Assembly: GCF_001625215.2 (NCBI RefSeq)
Contig: NC_030381.2
Span: 39,492,689 to 39,556,688, forward strand
From: Daucus carota subsp. sativus
Lineage: Eukaryota; Streptophyta; Magnoliopsida; Apiales; Apiaceae
Direction of reading: 5' to 3'
DNA length: 64,000 bases
Of this stretch, positions 1 through 14,274 are shown piece by piece; the first letter of the stretch is position 1; each line of letters begins with the position of its first letter. The position numbers and the translations under genes were made by a program. A model generated the notes under the pieces. That model ran no database searches, was not told the origin of the DNA, and was given only the letters and a program-made list of their open reading frames with translations.

Positions 1-188
1 GTCATTTGATAGATTTTATTCCCTGAAAATGGTGGTGGGTGGTTGCTGGTGGACGAAGGTGGTAGCCTTCCAGCACAAACAGAATGTAAGAGAGAAAAAG
101 AGACAGTTAAGTTTTCTACACATATGTTATTCATAATAGGTATACAAGAAAATTCTAACTGTATAGAACATGAAATGTTGCCTATTAC

Positions 189-1702
<1,514 letters not shown>

Positions 1703-2009
1703 TCATTAGTAAGCAAAGTAATCACAAGTAAACCACTGATTTATGCAGTAGATTGATTAAACACCCATAACAAATCAAAATAATCAATATATATAGAAGC
1801 ATAAACTGATGATTGCAAAACAAAGCACCGACATCTTACAACATGATTTCAAAACACCTAAACAAACTATTAAGCTCAAGACCTTGATCATACCCATACA
1901 TAACAAATTCATTTCATAATCGAACGAAATGGACATAAACAGAAAAGATCTGGAGTTATACATCCATATATGAAATAAATCACTAAATGATACACACAAA
2001 CAGCAGGAC

Positions 2010-2041
<32 letters not shown>

Positions 2042-2044
2042 AGG

Positions 2045-2084
<40 letters not shown>

Positions 2085-2087
2085 GTT
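2010..2087. repeat. (GA)n microsatellite
   Basis: An almost pure GA repeat interrupted by a GGGAGGGAGGGGG patch, within the leader intron of the ARF gene. On the transcript strand it is a CU tract. Confidence 0.9.
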
Positions 2088-2442
2088 CCCCTAAAAACTC
2101 TCCAGAATCACAATTCCACACATCAAAAGATAAAAGCATGATCTAATAATCTACAACATCAATATGAAATCCATAGATTCCACAAAAACAAAATTGATCT
2201 GAGCAGTAATCCAAAACAATAAGAAAGTACCTGATAAACAAATCTAATCGTTTTATAACCTAACAATACAGAGATCTGAACACTCAGAATAAATTCATAC
2301 AAATTCCACAATTAAAATCATATATATGCGTGTTTGTGTGTGGCGGAGCACTATGCTGTTGTTCAAAAGATCAGATCAGAACAGAAATTTTTAAGTAATT
2401 CTGAATTAAAATGAAAAATACAAAAGAGAGTAAATAAATTAC

Positions 2443-2530
2443 CGAGAGGGAACGAGTGAGAAGAAGATACACAGAGAGTGTGTGAGAGAGATCGCAGAAA
2501 ATAGACGATGACTAGTATTGTTTTTTTATA
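2443..2530 (-). promoter_or_regulatory. ARF promoter TATA box and 5' leader exon
   Basis: On the minus strand a TATAAAAAAA box lies at 2521-2530. About 30 bases downstream begins a CT-rich stretch (about 2443-2500) typical of plant leaders. It ends in a good donor (CTCG|GTAATT) at 2442-2443. The matching acceptor is TTAG at 1669-1672, so the gene has a leader intron of about 770 bases, as is common for plant housekeeping genes. The start point is inferred from TATA spacing only. Confidence 0.6.
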
Positions 2531-3670
2531 TTCCCGAATTCTACGCTTCTCCTTACGTTCCACAATTTTTTTCCATAGTTGCTAAATACACTTCATATTT
2601 GCTTTGTGCAGTTCGCAGAGATTACAATTGTGTCCTTCTTAAACTTCTGTGTAATATTATGATACAAAACAAAGTCGACCCTAATTTTTTGTGCACTTTG
2701 AACAGGATTAATGTAGGCGCACTAACTAAGTACTTCATTTACTTATCTTTTTTCAACTATTAAGTGATACATGAATATTATTTTAATTATTAGGCTCTAT
2801 AATGGGTTAAAATCTCCGTAACTTAAAATTTTACAAAGTTAACACTAATATTTGATATATTATTTTAGTCAAAATAAAGAGTACTTGGATTTTTTTTTAT
2901 AATATAACTTTTAATTGGCCTAAAATTTTTAATATGTATTAAAAATTTAGAAAAATAATTTAATTGTATAAATAATCTTTATTCGTATAATTTTTATTTT
3001 AACTTTATGTATAATCATATAATTTAAATACTTGACTTTATATATAATTTTATCAATGTCTTTATTTTTTTATCGACGTGTTTAATTTTTTTACTTTGTT
3101 CATTCTCATTTAATCAAAACAACTTAAAATTTTGAAACTATACTATCACGGCCAATTCCCAATAATATAAAATATTAAAAAGTTAACACTAGTGTTTAAT
3201 ATAATATTTTAGTCAAAATAAAAAATACTTGATTTTTTTATAAAATAATCTTCAGCGGGCCTAAAACTTTTATTAAGTATTAAGAATTTAGAAAGATAAT
3301 TTGTTATATATAATTTTTATTTGAATTTATGTTCACTTTGTTTCAATATGTATATATGTATGCACAGTTTATCATAATTGAATTATTAATTCATATTATA
3401 CTTTTTAAATATTATAATTATTATTTTAGATCCTTTTGAACAAAAATTGCTGGGTTTTGGTTCAAATTTCATGAAGATTATGGATGCTCCTATAAAAGCT
3501 AGAGTCGGGGAATGGAAGTGGCTGAATGTTTTTATTTTTAATATTGAATATTGTTACGTATTGTAATATATTTTTAAAATACATTTTAAAAATAAATTTT
3601 AAATGCTTTTTAATGTGTTAAATGTTTCTTCCCTTCTTTAATTTCCAATTCTTTTATTTAAATAAAAACG

Positions 3671-3712
<42 letters not shown>

Positions 3713-4176
3713 CCATCCAAAAATAACGATTACAAAATATTGTGAAAGTATTTTTAATAATTTTCTTGTAATTTTAATTATTTTTCTTGTGAATAAAATT
3801 TACTTTTTGCACAAAAATTTGAATGTATTTAAAATTTATAAAAATGAAGAATATTAAATTTGCTAAACTAATAAATTACTGAAAAACGTGATAATCATAT
3901 TTTATAATATATTTTTGAGAAGAACGCGTGTTTAAGAATTAAAATCTATATATTCTAAAATTTAAAATTAAAAAAATAAGAAATTGTTTGAAATGTAGTG
4001 TTGTAGCAGTCTTTTAAGTCACATGTAAACACGCTGTAATCAACGCTTATTTATTAGGGTCTCACACATTTAATAAGCTAAAGGTCACATATGTAATCTC
4101 TGCAAACTGCACAAAGCAAAAATGAACTGTATTTAGCAACACCCTTTTTTTCAAAACGTTTTAATAATTTACTCCC
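2531..4176. other. AT-rich intergenic DNA with a diverged direct repeat
   Basis: No coding signal was seen. A segment of about 120 bases at 2836-2960 recurs at 3180-3303, offset about 344 bases, with many substitutions. Both copies share GTTAACACTA and TTTTAGTCAAAATAAA, so this is an old tandem duplication. A pure AT run fills 3673-3711. Confidence 0.6.
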
Positions 4177-4184
4177 TTCATCTA

Positions 4185-4785
4185 TGGGTGTTCGTGGTGC
4201 GGGCGAGACGGTTTTTTCCTAAAACCGCGAACCAACCCGCGCATGCGGTTTGAGAAAATTCGTAAACTTGATATAAAAACCGCGTAAACGACACCACAAA
4301 TTTGCGGTGCGATGTGGTGCGGTTCATGCGGTTTGTGTGGTTTACACATTCAAAGAATTTATATTTTTGAATTAAAATATAAAAATAATTTTAAGCTATA
4401 TGTATTTAAAAATTTAGAATTATGATACTCATCAAAAGAACTATAAACTAAAATATAAGTATGATAAAGATGAAAAGATTTCAACACTAACAAATTATTT
4501 CATTGGAAAACAAATATAATTATAATATTTAATTTGTCGCCTTAGATTATTAAAATTAAGTTAAGTAACTTGAATATATATACACACATATAGGAGATAA
4601 CATCGCAATAAATAATTGATCTATATAATATAAATTATTATAATTATATATTATGTATTTTTAATATTAGAAAAAGAGTGGTGCGGTGCGGTTTGAACCG
4701 CACACGTATAATTTCAAACCGCAACCCGCACCGCGCGGTTTGTTAAAATTTCAACCCGCACTGCACCGAACCGCACACGTATAAT
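4185..4785. mobile_element. probable non-autonomous hAT-like element inside a Stowaway remnant
   Basis: The left edge reads TGGGTGTTCGTGGTGCGGG and both ends are packed with GC-rich CGGTTTG/AACCGCAC motifs in inverted orientation (4196-4345 and 4675-4785). The middle is AT-rich. The flanks TTCATCTA (4177-4184) and TTCATTTA (4786-4793) match at 7 of 8 bases, as for an 8-bp hAT target duplication. The sequence just before it (ACTCCCTTCATCT) resembles a Stowaway end. No transposase is present. Edges are uncertain. Confidence 0.5.
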
Positions 4786-4793
4786 TTCATTTA

Positions 4794-5566
4794 TCTTATT
4801 TGTTTTGTCCATTAATCAAATTTTACATTTTATTCAACTAACTTAATCATCCAAATAGTTAAAGATATATCGTTTTCCAAAAAAGTTAACATAATTAAAA
4901 CTTAGTATAATTTACTCAAAAATATTTTTTTGTTATTTGAATCGGCCAAACCTAAATCGGTATGTCACCACAAATGGCACATGAAGCACGCGATAGTAGT
5001 CTAAGTGTGCAGCAATGCCCTTGTCATCATACTCAATAACAAGAGTACCACATGATATATAATTTTAACAGAGAGGCGTTGAACCCAATAGGCTGAATGA
5101 ATTTCGTGTGTGAAATATTATATATGTGATTTTGAAATTTTATCATTGTAACATATATTCAATTCACTGAAGTAGCTCAAAACACACTAGCAACACCCAC
5201 TGCTTTTTCTTATCTCCTCAACAAATAGACTCGTTACTCTATGTCTTATCACTTTGAGAAAAGTCTGTTAGTATACATGACATACAAATAAACATTCTTC
5301 TCATAACCATCAATTATGTGGAAGGATGCAGACCACGAGCCTCATACCTATTATTGACATGGCCCGTTGCCAGTCTAGTGATATGAACAACCTTTAAGAG
5401 CATCTCCGAGGGTGATTTTCAAATTTATTCATAATAAAAGGTTAATTAGCTCAAAATTAGAATTTAATTCAAGTTTTAGATGAGATTCAATATACGATTC
5501 TAAAATGTTCTTCTTTGTTCTTCTTTTAAGAGTGTTCTTTGAGCAATGCCATATATATATATATAT
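4794..5566. other. intergenic DNA, nothing recognised
   Basis: AT-rich sequence without a supported reading frame. It ends in an AT dinucleotide run (5551-5566) into which the next MITE appears to have inserted. Confidence 0.5.
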
Positions 5567-5980
5567 AGAGTTAAGTTCTATGGAGTACACAAAACATTGG
5601 AGTATTGGAGTACAAGTCTTAATTTTTTAGTTTAATCATAAATAATATATTTGATTATGCAAATTTATATACAATCTATCATTTATAAGTTGTCTTGCAC
5701 ATAATTGTCTATCAATCGTTAATATCTTTCAACTTTAACAAGTATTAACATTATTGTTCTGCTTATTAGTTATATTGCAGAACATAGAGTCTTGTAATTT
5801 ATAAAAGTCATTATTCTATCTTTTGATTACAATGTTTATGTTGTAGAACATAATGTGCAGGTTATTAAATGTTTACGAATATTATTGAACAAAAAAAATT
5901 AAAATTTAGATGAATAGATTACATTTTATCCAACTTTGTACTCCAATACTCCAATATTTTGTGTACTCCATAGAACTTTA

Positions 5981-5984
<4 letters not shown>
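5567..5984. mobile_element. MITE with 49-bp terminal inverted repeats
   Basis: Positions 5567-5615 and 5936-5984 are inverted repeats of 49 bases with two mismatches, beginning AGAGTTAAGTTCTATGGAGT. The 320-base core is AT-rich and non-coding. Both flanks are AT dinucleotide runs, so a target duplication cannot be read and the superfamily stays open. The near-identical ends suggest a fairly recent insertion. Confidence 0.85.
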
Positions 5985-6023
<39 letters not shown>

Positions 6024-7991
6024 AACATTCCAGGGAGGTACTCCATATATGGAGTTACATAGTACACCATATTAAAACATCAATTTTAATATAAATTCTA
6101 ATATAAAATACATACGAACATGATTTCAATATGTAGAATACTATAACATATATCTATTTTAAACACTTAAAATTTGATGAAAAAGTATATTTTCGCAACT
6201 GATTCTAGAACAGAATAATTTTGGGTGATTATTATTCTATTATAGAATCATGTTCAGAGAGATTGACTCTAACTATATTGCTAATTAATAAAGATATTGT
6301 TAATCAAAATTTTGTACAATCATCACATTAAATTAGATAATGGAGCAATGTGTGTAAACACGTGTAAAAATTTGTCGAAGCCAAGTTGTATACAACTATC
6401 AATTAGGCCAAGTATGACCAGCAGTTGATATGGTATAAATCATAACTTTAATTCTAGCCTAATGATGAATTGAAACAATATGATTATCCTTCAAAAAAAC
6501 AAATGAAGATAAAATTTGAACCAATATTCGCAAAAATTATGTAATTATATTAACATGAAAGTATTTGTATACGGAACCCCAACCACATAAGTAACAATGA
6601 AATTATGATTAATAAAAAACTAAAGAGACAAAGATTGGTTACTAAAGACAATTTTAAAACTGTGTTAAGCATGTTAAAACTTTTTAAAAAAAAAACTCCA
6701 TAAATAAGGATTTAGAAAGGAAATAGATATTTACACCTAATTTATTTACACTATGTGCATTGTCCGCCAATGATCTAGGACACCAAACCCCCGATATACA
6801 TCAAGGTCATTGGTAATACATAAAAAAAACACCCAACATATATCATACATGTATATAAGTATTCGTAATCATAGATATAGATTTGGTAAATCAAGTACGA
6901 ATCTATGTGTTAAAATTACTTACAACTTAAGAGCATCAAGTATTATTTCCTAGTCTATGTTCTCATCTATATTTTCCACTCTCTTTCTATATATGCTTCA
7001 ACTTCATGTTTTGTCATGAGCAAGATGTAAACACTTATCCCCTGATATTCTTTCTATGGTTTAATTTCATGATTTGTCATGAGCATGACATAAAAACTTA
7101 TACCCTAATTCTCTATAATATATTTTCTACTTTACGTGTGTAGATAGACTAATATTCTTTATCCAGACAAATTATTAATGGAAAAGGAATAATAAAATGC
7201 TAAACTTCTTCACTCCTTGTTTGTTATACAATTGCTAAGATGGTACCAAGTTGTGAAGCTATAAAAACTTAAAGAAATTAGAATCGAAGATTGAGGAAGA
7301 GACATGTAATCCACTCGAGATTTTACATTACAGACACACACACACACCACACACACACACACACAAAAAGCATCACTGGTAAATTAATGTGATCATTAGT
7401 TTAGCAGTATGACATTGTTCAAGACCACTTGACCTTTGCTTTCATTAAAATATTTCATAATTTCATAATACCGATAAAACTATGTGATGAAGCATGAATC
7501 CTATGTTGCTTATAACACATAAAGTATAATGACTTCATGTCTTCTTTACCCAAGGCACGCTACAATATCTACAAAGTCATCACACACAATAGATATATAT
7601 TTAATTAAATTCTCAATATTATAATAAAGCAAGTCTACAACTATTCAAGTATAAACAACCAAATAAAAGACGAAAAAAAAGATATTCTCTTATAGTATGA
7701 TTCTACTTGAAATAATATAAAAAGATGCACATGCATTTATTTTCTTTCTAATTATATTTAAGTAGAATTCTCTATGATTTATCTTCAGAAAATGCAATTG
7801 CCAAATTAGAGATATGATTGGTCTAGAACTTAGAAGCATCATCACAAAGATTGTATCTCACATGATCAATCACATTACTCCATACATTCAACCACAATAG
7901 TCTAAATATTTATTTATTTTCAACCTTCACCAAGTACCAATTCTATGAAGGCGATTCAGCAACAAACTACAACTCAATTATCAATTTGAAG
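5985..7991. other. intergenic DNA downstream of the PII gene
   Basis: AT run at about 5988-6020 and a CA microsatellite at about 7329-7365. Otherwise AT-rich sequence in which no gene is seen. The 3' UTR of the minus-strand PII gene should occupy the last few hundred bases below 7992, but no clear polyadenylation signal can be assigned. Confidence 0.5.
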
Positions 7992-10454
7992 CTAAGCTTC
8001 GGAAGAGGACATGTCGAACCGTCCTCCACTCATACGCTCAGCCTTTTCGCCACGCTCTCCTGAAATTAAAAAAGACATATTTCATTAGCATTTTTTTACT
8101 AAACAACAAAAATGAATTAGATGTATAATAAACATATTAGATGCATTACTAAATCTTTTAAAAAAAATAAACACACCTGTGCGAACCCGAATTATATCAG
8201 CGACCGGTATCACTACACAAGTAAAATATACGTGTAAGAAACCTTTTAAGTTATGCATCTATAATATTTTACAATCAAATGACTAGTTGACTACAAGTCT
8301 CCAAGTTTTTTGTATGAATTCAACATAATGTTGAAGAAACGCGACACACTTCAAATTGGTATTTCACATCACATCTCCGTAAATCTTACATTTTTAATAT
8401 CTTGCATTAGATCTCATATTCTTGTGACTTAGCTTTTTCATATTTAAATATTATTAACACAAATTCATATACAAGAAATGATATAAAAAAAATCAATTAT
8501 CATAACACATTCATACACAGGCATCTTAATCTGGTGAATTTTATGTTTTCTATTTATATACTACTTTTGATTCAATTTTTCAAACTAGAATCACTAGTTG
8601 GGCTAATTATTTTTATACACTAAAAGTATGACACTTATATTTTTATAATTGCCATATTTACACTAAAAACCATATTATTATATGCATATTATGTGAACAT
8701 CAATTTGTATCTAAGATGAAGTTGACATAATAAGTTATTTGTTAATAAATAATAATGAGCCTAAAAATTAATTGCATTATTATATTTAAACAATCAAGTA
8801 CAAAATATTGTGTGTGTGTTTGTGTATTATAATATATGATCTAAACATTCATGTATCTACTACTGCTCAGTATAGAGTTTATTAAGAAACAACATCTATC
8901 ATATTCAACTTCATTTTTAATGAAATAGATTCAAAGGTTTAAAAACTTACCAAAAATCTTGCCATCTCCGATTTGAGATGTTCTTGCTTCTTCGATGATC
9001 TTCTCGATCACCGCTTCCACCTAAGATAACAAAAAATTAAAATAAGAGGCAGTGGTATTTGAACATAATTTATTGTCTCTAACACTATTAAAAAAATTTA
9101 TAGCACGAAAAAAGGATACAGGCCATGTACGTAGTAGCACTTTAGTTCCAAGAACATGAGGGGCTACTATTCAAGATCCATAATATATATACCTGATCTT
9201 TGCACACAACGATCTCCATCTTGACTTTGGAAACAAACATATCTTCACCAAATTCAGAACCTGTATATTACAAGAATTAACTAATTAAAATTTCTCATAT
9301 ATGGCAACAACTTAAGATAATAATTAGCCATTATATAGGGATGAAGAACAAGAAATCACAAAATTTATGGATACTTAACAACTATATATGCGCATACCAG
9401 CATGCCTTTCCTTCATACCGCCTTGTGAACCAAAGCCTTTAACATCAGAAACAGTCACCCCACGAATACCCATTCGCAACAGGGCCTTGAATACACAAAG
9501 ATGTAAAGACATAGTCAGAAACAATAATATGACACTGAGATTAGCAATGTTGAAGAAAAAATTAAAAATTATTCAATGTCAGAATACATTATAAATAAAA
9601 TTCAACCAAATAATATGTTAATTATATGTGAGTGAACACTTGGAATGTGTAAACCAATATAACCATTTAATAAAAATTACTAAAAATTTTCACCCATTTT
9701 TATTTATGACCTAAAATTATACAACCAAAATCAATACAAGTATTAGGTTTTTAAAGCAAGTTAGAAATATTCAATATTTAAATGATAGGTATGACTAGAA
9801 GATGATAACATTTTAAATAATTACAATCTTTAAAATCCTTTCTAGATTCATATAATATCTCATTACAACTTAGTTATCATAATAAATCATGGACATTTTG
9901 TAAACTAAAAAGCATGTTTTGAAATAGACATATAAATTAAAATTTATAACAAATACATAAATAATAAAGGTTGATTCTTACCAGAGAAACTTTTGGGACC
10001 CGCCAAGCTCTGTATCCAGAAAAGTGATTTTAAAAATTCATTAGACCAAAACAACATATATTACTTGACAAAATAAGTTAATAAACAAAAATACTAAGGA
10101 TATATAACAAAAATTAGTAGATATGTATTAACATATCAGATTCTTGTACCTGATTATTGCCTCCACTTTGTAAAACTTAGCATCAGGAAAGTCCTCTAAA
10201 ATCAACAAAAAAATCAAGAATCATGAAATCTCATATAAAAAACATTAAAAAATCTATAAATTAAACTTACCCGTTGGAGCACTTTGAGCACGAATGACCG
10301 GGGAAAGAGGAGAGATTTTTGAGAATTTTAGCGAAAATCGAGAAGAGGATGTGTCCTTAAAAGTGGGTCGGATGAGAGGAGAAGTGATAGCAAGTGAAGG
10401 AGAGTGATTAAAAGAAGAGCAAAGAGAGGGGAGGGTGGTGAACAAAGAAGCCAT
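7992..10454 (-). CDS. GLB1: chloroplast nitrogen regulatory protein P-II
   Basis: PII senses 2-oxoglutarate, ATP/ADP and, in most land plants, glutamine. It activates N-acetylglutamate kinase for arginine synthesis and restrains plastid acetyl-CoA carboxylase. Eight exons: 10271-10454, 10150-10195, 9982-10009, 9398-9485, 9193-9260, 8951-9020, 8177-8212 and 7992-8059. The frames join without a stop to give 195 residues, close to the usual plant length. Residues 1-60 are Ser/Thr-rich with basic residues, as in a transit peptide. The mature part shows DFPDAKFYKVEAIIR, the T-loop region GFGSQGG...ERHAGSEFGEDMF, and the signatures IGDGKIF and VRTGERGEKAERM. The tail GGRFDMSSSEA follows. A TATATAAA box at 10523-10530 lies about 70 bases upstream of the ATG. 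No missing domain. Confidence 0.96.
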
Positions 10455-10494
10455 TGCTTAAAATTTTATGTGTTTTGATGTAAATGTGTGTATT

Positions 10495-10530
10495 GATAAA
10501 GATGAAGATAGAGATTGATGTGTTTATATA
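10495..10530 (-). promoter_or_regulatory. TATA box of the PII gene
   Basis: TATATAAA on the minus strand at 10523-10530, placing the likely start point near 10495 and giving a leader of about 40 bases before the ATG at 10454. Position and consensus both fit; no experimental support. Confidence 0.6.
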
Positions 10531-11000
10531 TTAAGGAGTAGTAATGGGGTAAAACCTCGAGCGTAACGGAGATTTGGAAGAGCATAAGTGCATGGATGAC
10601 ACCTGGAAAGTAGAGGGGGTAACACTTAGAAACCGTTCTTGGATCTTTCTTCTTATTATGTCACACTATAACTCTTTCCCTTCTTTTTCAAATTTTATCT
10701 ACAAACCATTTTTTTTGTCATATCTAGAAACCCCTTTTGTATAGTTTGATGTGATTTTTATTATTAAAAGCTCCACTATTGTCATGAATTTTTTTGAATA
10801 TAATTTATTTTAAATTATATTATATAAGATAAATTATACACACACATCAATTTAAAGCACCTTTTAATTTTTTATATTATTCCAATTTCTTTTTAAAATA
10901 ATGACTGTGAGGGGTCCCACCCGGGGTCCATCTTATTTATGATTTTGTAGTCATCCTGATGAGATAAATACCTTTAGGAAGTTTCTTGGTAACCAACTTA
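10531..11000. other. upstream region of the PII gene
   Basis: No reading frame of interest. It should hold the PII promoter. No further motif can be assigned with confidence. Confidence 0.4.
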
Positions 11001-11350
11001 GGTACTGTTTGGGGTTGCTGTTGCAGACAGCAACAACAGTTTTTTACTGAAAAGTAGGTTCAAAACTGTTTGGTAAATATAAAAACAGCTTTTTCGAACA
11101 GCAGCTTTTAGCTGAAAAGCTGCTTTTAGAAAAAGCATGTCCTCCCATGCTTTTAGAAAAAGTTGCTTTCAGCTTTTGCAGAAAGCTGTTACAGATTTTA
11201 TTATCAAAACTCATAAAAAATATTATTATTTTTATATTATAACTCAAAATAAGCAAATATCAAAAAAAATTACCAAACAGTTATCTCATTTCTACAACAA
11301 CACTTTTTCTGACAGCACAACAATTTTTAACAGCACTTCCAAACAGACCC
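11001..11350. mobile_element. Tourist-like (PIF/Harbinger) MITE
   Basis: The ends GGTACTGTTTGGGGTTGCTG and, inverted, GGGTCTGTTTGGAAGTGCTG form terminal inverted repeats. The element is flanked on both sides by TTA (10998-11000 and 11351-11353), the target duplication typical of PIF/Harbinger. The interior has AGCAGCTTTTAGCTGAAAAG-type hairpins and no coding capacity. Short reading frames inside it are chance. Confidence 0.85.
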
Positions 11351-11353
11351 TTA

Positions 11354-11640
11354 GTATCAGAAACTATTTCTTGTAAAGATTTAATTATTATTGTTCTTCA
11401 TCTTTCAAATTATTGTCCTTAGTCTATTAAATATTAGTTGATCACATCACTTTAACTATTTTGTCTGTTTAAATGATGTTTAATCTCCTTGTTAGAAATA
11501 TGCCAATCTTGATGATAACTCAAAATACTTGGTTTAATTTATTTGTATTTAAATGTAACTGATCAATGGATATTATACATCTATAGTATCCCTTGATCAC
11601 ATATCCCATCAACGGAGGATGAGATGTTGTAATAAAACTA
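11354..11640. other. possible LTR-retrotransposon fragment
   Basis: From 11490 the sequence begins TGTTAGAAATATGCCAATCT, which resembles the start of a Copia-type LTR. No partner LTR, primer-binding site or polyprotein is found nearby, so this is at most a solo or broken LTR. Everything from here to about 13480 may be one LTR invaded by other elements. Confidence 0.3.
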
Positions 11641-11953
11641 CTCCCTCCATCCCACCCAATTACTATATTAGGTGTGGACACAGAAATTAAGAAAAGATAT
11701 AAAAATTGTGTAAAGTTAGATGAAAAGTGGGTAAAATAATGGGACTCATTTATATTTAATAATAGATTTGAGATATTGGAGGAAAGTAGTGAATGTAATA
11801 ATGTTTATATTATTATAGAATGAAGATAACGGAAGAAAGTAACGGAGAGTGATAATATTTTATATTATTAAAAATTACTATTTTTGGAATGTATAGAAAT
11901 GATGGGACATCCTAAAAAGGGAAACTGTATAGAATTGAATCGAACGAAGATAG
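11641..11953. mobile_element. Stowaway-like MITE (degraded right end)
   Basis: Begins CTCCCTCCATCCCACCCAAT after TA (11639-11640) and ends near GAAGATAG before TA (11954-11955). Its body (GATGAAAAGTGGGTAAA..., ATGATGGGACATCC) is shared with the element at 32187-33702, so the two belong to one family. The right terminal repeat carries several substitutions. Confidence 0.7.
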
Positions 11954-12247
11954 TAGTACTTTTCAGCATTAACAATTGATAGAATAGATTGATCAGTTGA
12001 TAAATTTTTTGATCTATCCACGGATGTGTATTTAGGATGTCAAATTGAAAATATTCTAAGTCGTGTGAACTGCACAAGTAAAATGAAGATTAATGGCTAG
12101 ATCAAGCTATTAGTGGATGAGGAATTAAAGATTTATCAACTGTTATACAACATTACAACCCATCAATGACTAGTGAAGAATGCATTATTAACTGATAACT
12201 CGAGAAGTCATCAACGGCTAATCAATAAAACAATAAACGATTACTTG

Positions 12248-12687
12248 TGGGTCGTTTGGTTCGGGCTTTCTAGGTATCAAGTACGAGTTTTGTTCATTTC
12301 AAACACATATATGATGTTTGGTTGAAATTTTTCTTTCATCAAACTCATTCCTCAAACCCACAAGGTATGAGATTTTCATAACCAAGGGGGGAGGTGGGTA
12401 TGAAACTTGAGTTTGGGGAATCAAATTCTTTTTCTTTTATTTTCATTACTATTTAAATCATTTCATGTAAATTATTCATACAAAATGAAATTAATGACTC
12501 AAAAATGTATATAAATATTAATTTAATGATCTTTTAAATTAATTATAATTAATAACTCTTAAATATTATAATTCAACCATATTCATTCCACCACTCAACC
12601 AAACACCTGATATTAGAGCTCAAACCGATATCAAGTTAACCTGATTTCTCATTCAAACTCCATATACCCTCTCCAACCAAACAACCT
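12248..12687. mobile_element. PIF/Harbinger-like MITE
   Basis: Left end GTGGGTCGTTTGGTTCGGGC and inverted right end GAGGTTGTTTGGTTGGAGAG. The layout and internal text match the better preserved element at 40661-41117 (CATTCCACCACTCAACCAAACAC versus CATTCCAGCACTCAACCAAACAC). A clear TWA duplication cannot be read on the left side here. Confidence 0.65.
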
Positions 12688-13250
12688 CTTATTGGTTTAT
12701 TAACTGCTATATTTATGGACTATCAATTGACGGTTATAGCACAAAGAAAGGATAATGGTCACATGGGTTAAACAAAAAATTACTGACAGTGTTGGAAGAT
12801 AAGCTATAAAAAGTCGTCATATGTTCAAGAAATCGAAGCCCACCATTTCAAGTTACGGAACAAGGAAACATTCAACAAAACTATTCAATCGAGGAGACAA
12901 ATGTTTCCTAAAATGTGCAAGTAGAAAAAAGAACAAGGAAATCCGATTTCCCATTTCAACCCCATATCCCTTCTCCAACCAAACGACCCCTTATTGGTTT
13001 ATTAACTGCTATATTTTGGGACTATCAATTGACGGTTGTAGCACAAAGAAAGGATAATGGTCACATGAGTTAAACAAAAAAATTACTGACAGTGTTGGAA
13101 GATAAGCTATAAAAAGTCTTAGTCATATGTTCAAAAAATCGAAGCCTACCATTTTAAGCTACAGAATAAGGAAACATTCAACAAAACTATTCAATCGAGG
13201 AGACAAATGTTTCCTAAAATGTGCAAGCAGATAAAAGAGTAGGGATGGCT
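12640..13250. repeat. tandem duplication, two copies of about 304 bp
   Basis: About 12640-12943 is repeated at about 12944-13248 with an offset of 302-306 bases and roughly a tenth of positions changed. The unit starts inside the right end of the preceding MITE (CTCCAACCAAACRAC...) and runs on into flanking DNA, so the duplication happened after that insertion. Confidence 0.85.
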
Positions 13251-13836
13251 GTTATTTTCTAGAATAGTAATTTTATATCTCTAGAGTAGAAAATCGTTGT
13301 AATCTTGAATACTTAATCAAGCATTGTAACTCATTTTGAAGTATATCCAAAATAATAGACAAGAAGAGCAACCTAATGCACTAAGGTAAAATCTTGTAAA
13401 GGTTAGTTCTTCAATCTTTATAAGAAGCGTTGTTGTTCATAGAGAGAATTACCCGATATATATCAGGTGGTAAACAAAACCTCCACCTGAAATTTTAAAA
13501 GATATTTGTATTATTTCGAGTTTCATTTTAGCAATCAATTATCACATATTAGTATTGGAAAACCATTTATATATATATAATAAAATTATTTATGAATTAT
13601 ATTATCAATTTCAAATTTAAAATAAAATTATAAAACTAAATTTATAAGAAAATTGTAATCAGCCCGTTGATAAAATTTAATATAAAAAAATTATATAATC
13701 TTATATATAATTTTATATAAAAATTATATAAACAAAATTCTCATATAAAAAAATTATGTGCATCCAAGAGTATCTCTAATCTTATAAAGTCATTAGCTCA
13801 AAGTCTGCCATATCCAAAATAGAATTCATATATAAT

Positions 13837-13894
<58 letters not shown>

Positions 13895-14274
13895 ATAACT
13901 CAAATATACAAAACTCTTGTCTATAATTTTATTATAGCCAACCTCCTGGGTTCGTTATATTTAGCCAAATTCTAGAAAGTTGTAACAAATAACAAAATCT
14001 CACATCTCGTATTATCATATTATAATAATATATTTTATTTAAAATATTTTCAAATAATAATATATCACTTTTAAAATATAATCCATCGATATAAGCAATA
14101 TCATCGAAACAAAATATCTTAAAATTTGATAAATTTTACGTAATATTTTACATGTGTAATTTAGAATGTTTGAACAATATAATTTTAAAAATCGAATTAC
14201 AAATAATAAATTTGAAACTAGGCAGACCCCTAAAATACTTAAAATCAGAAACTGACCAATATAGCAAGTAGGAA
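13251..14274. other. AT-rich upstream region of the DUF952 gene
   Basis: Contains a long (AT)n run at about 13837-13891 and no coding signal. A TATA box cannot be singled out because the whole stretch is AT-rich. Confidence 0.4.

Noticed and set aside
12821-13057. 78-codon frame MFKKSKPTISSYG...
   Set aside because: It spans the junction of a tandem duplication next to a MITE and is not open in the second copy.
11490-13480. Complete LTR retrotransposon
   Set aside because: Only one LTR-like start is visible, with no matching second LTR, primer-binding site or coding region; flanking duplications do not match.
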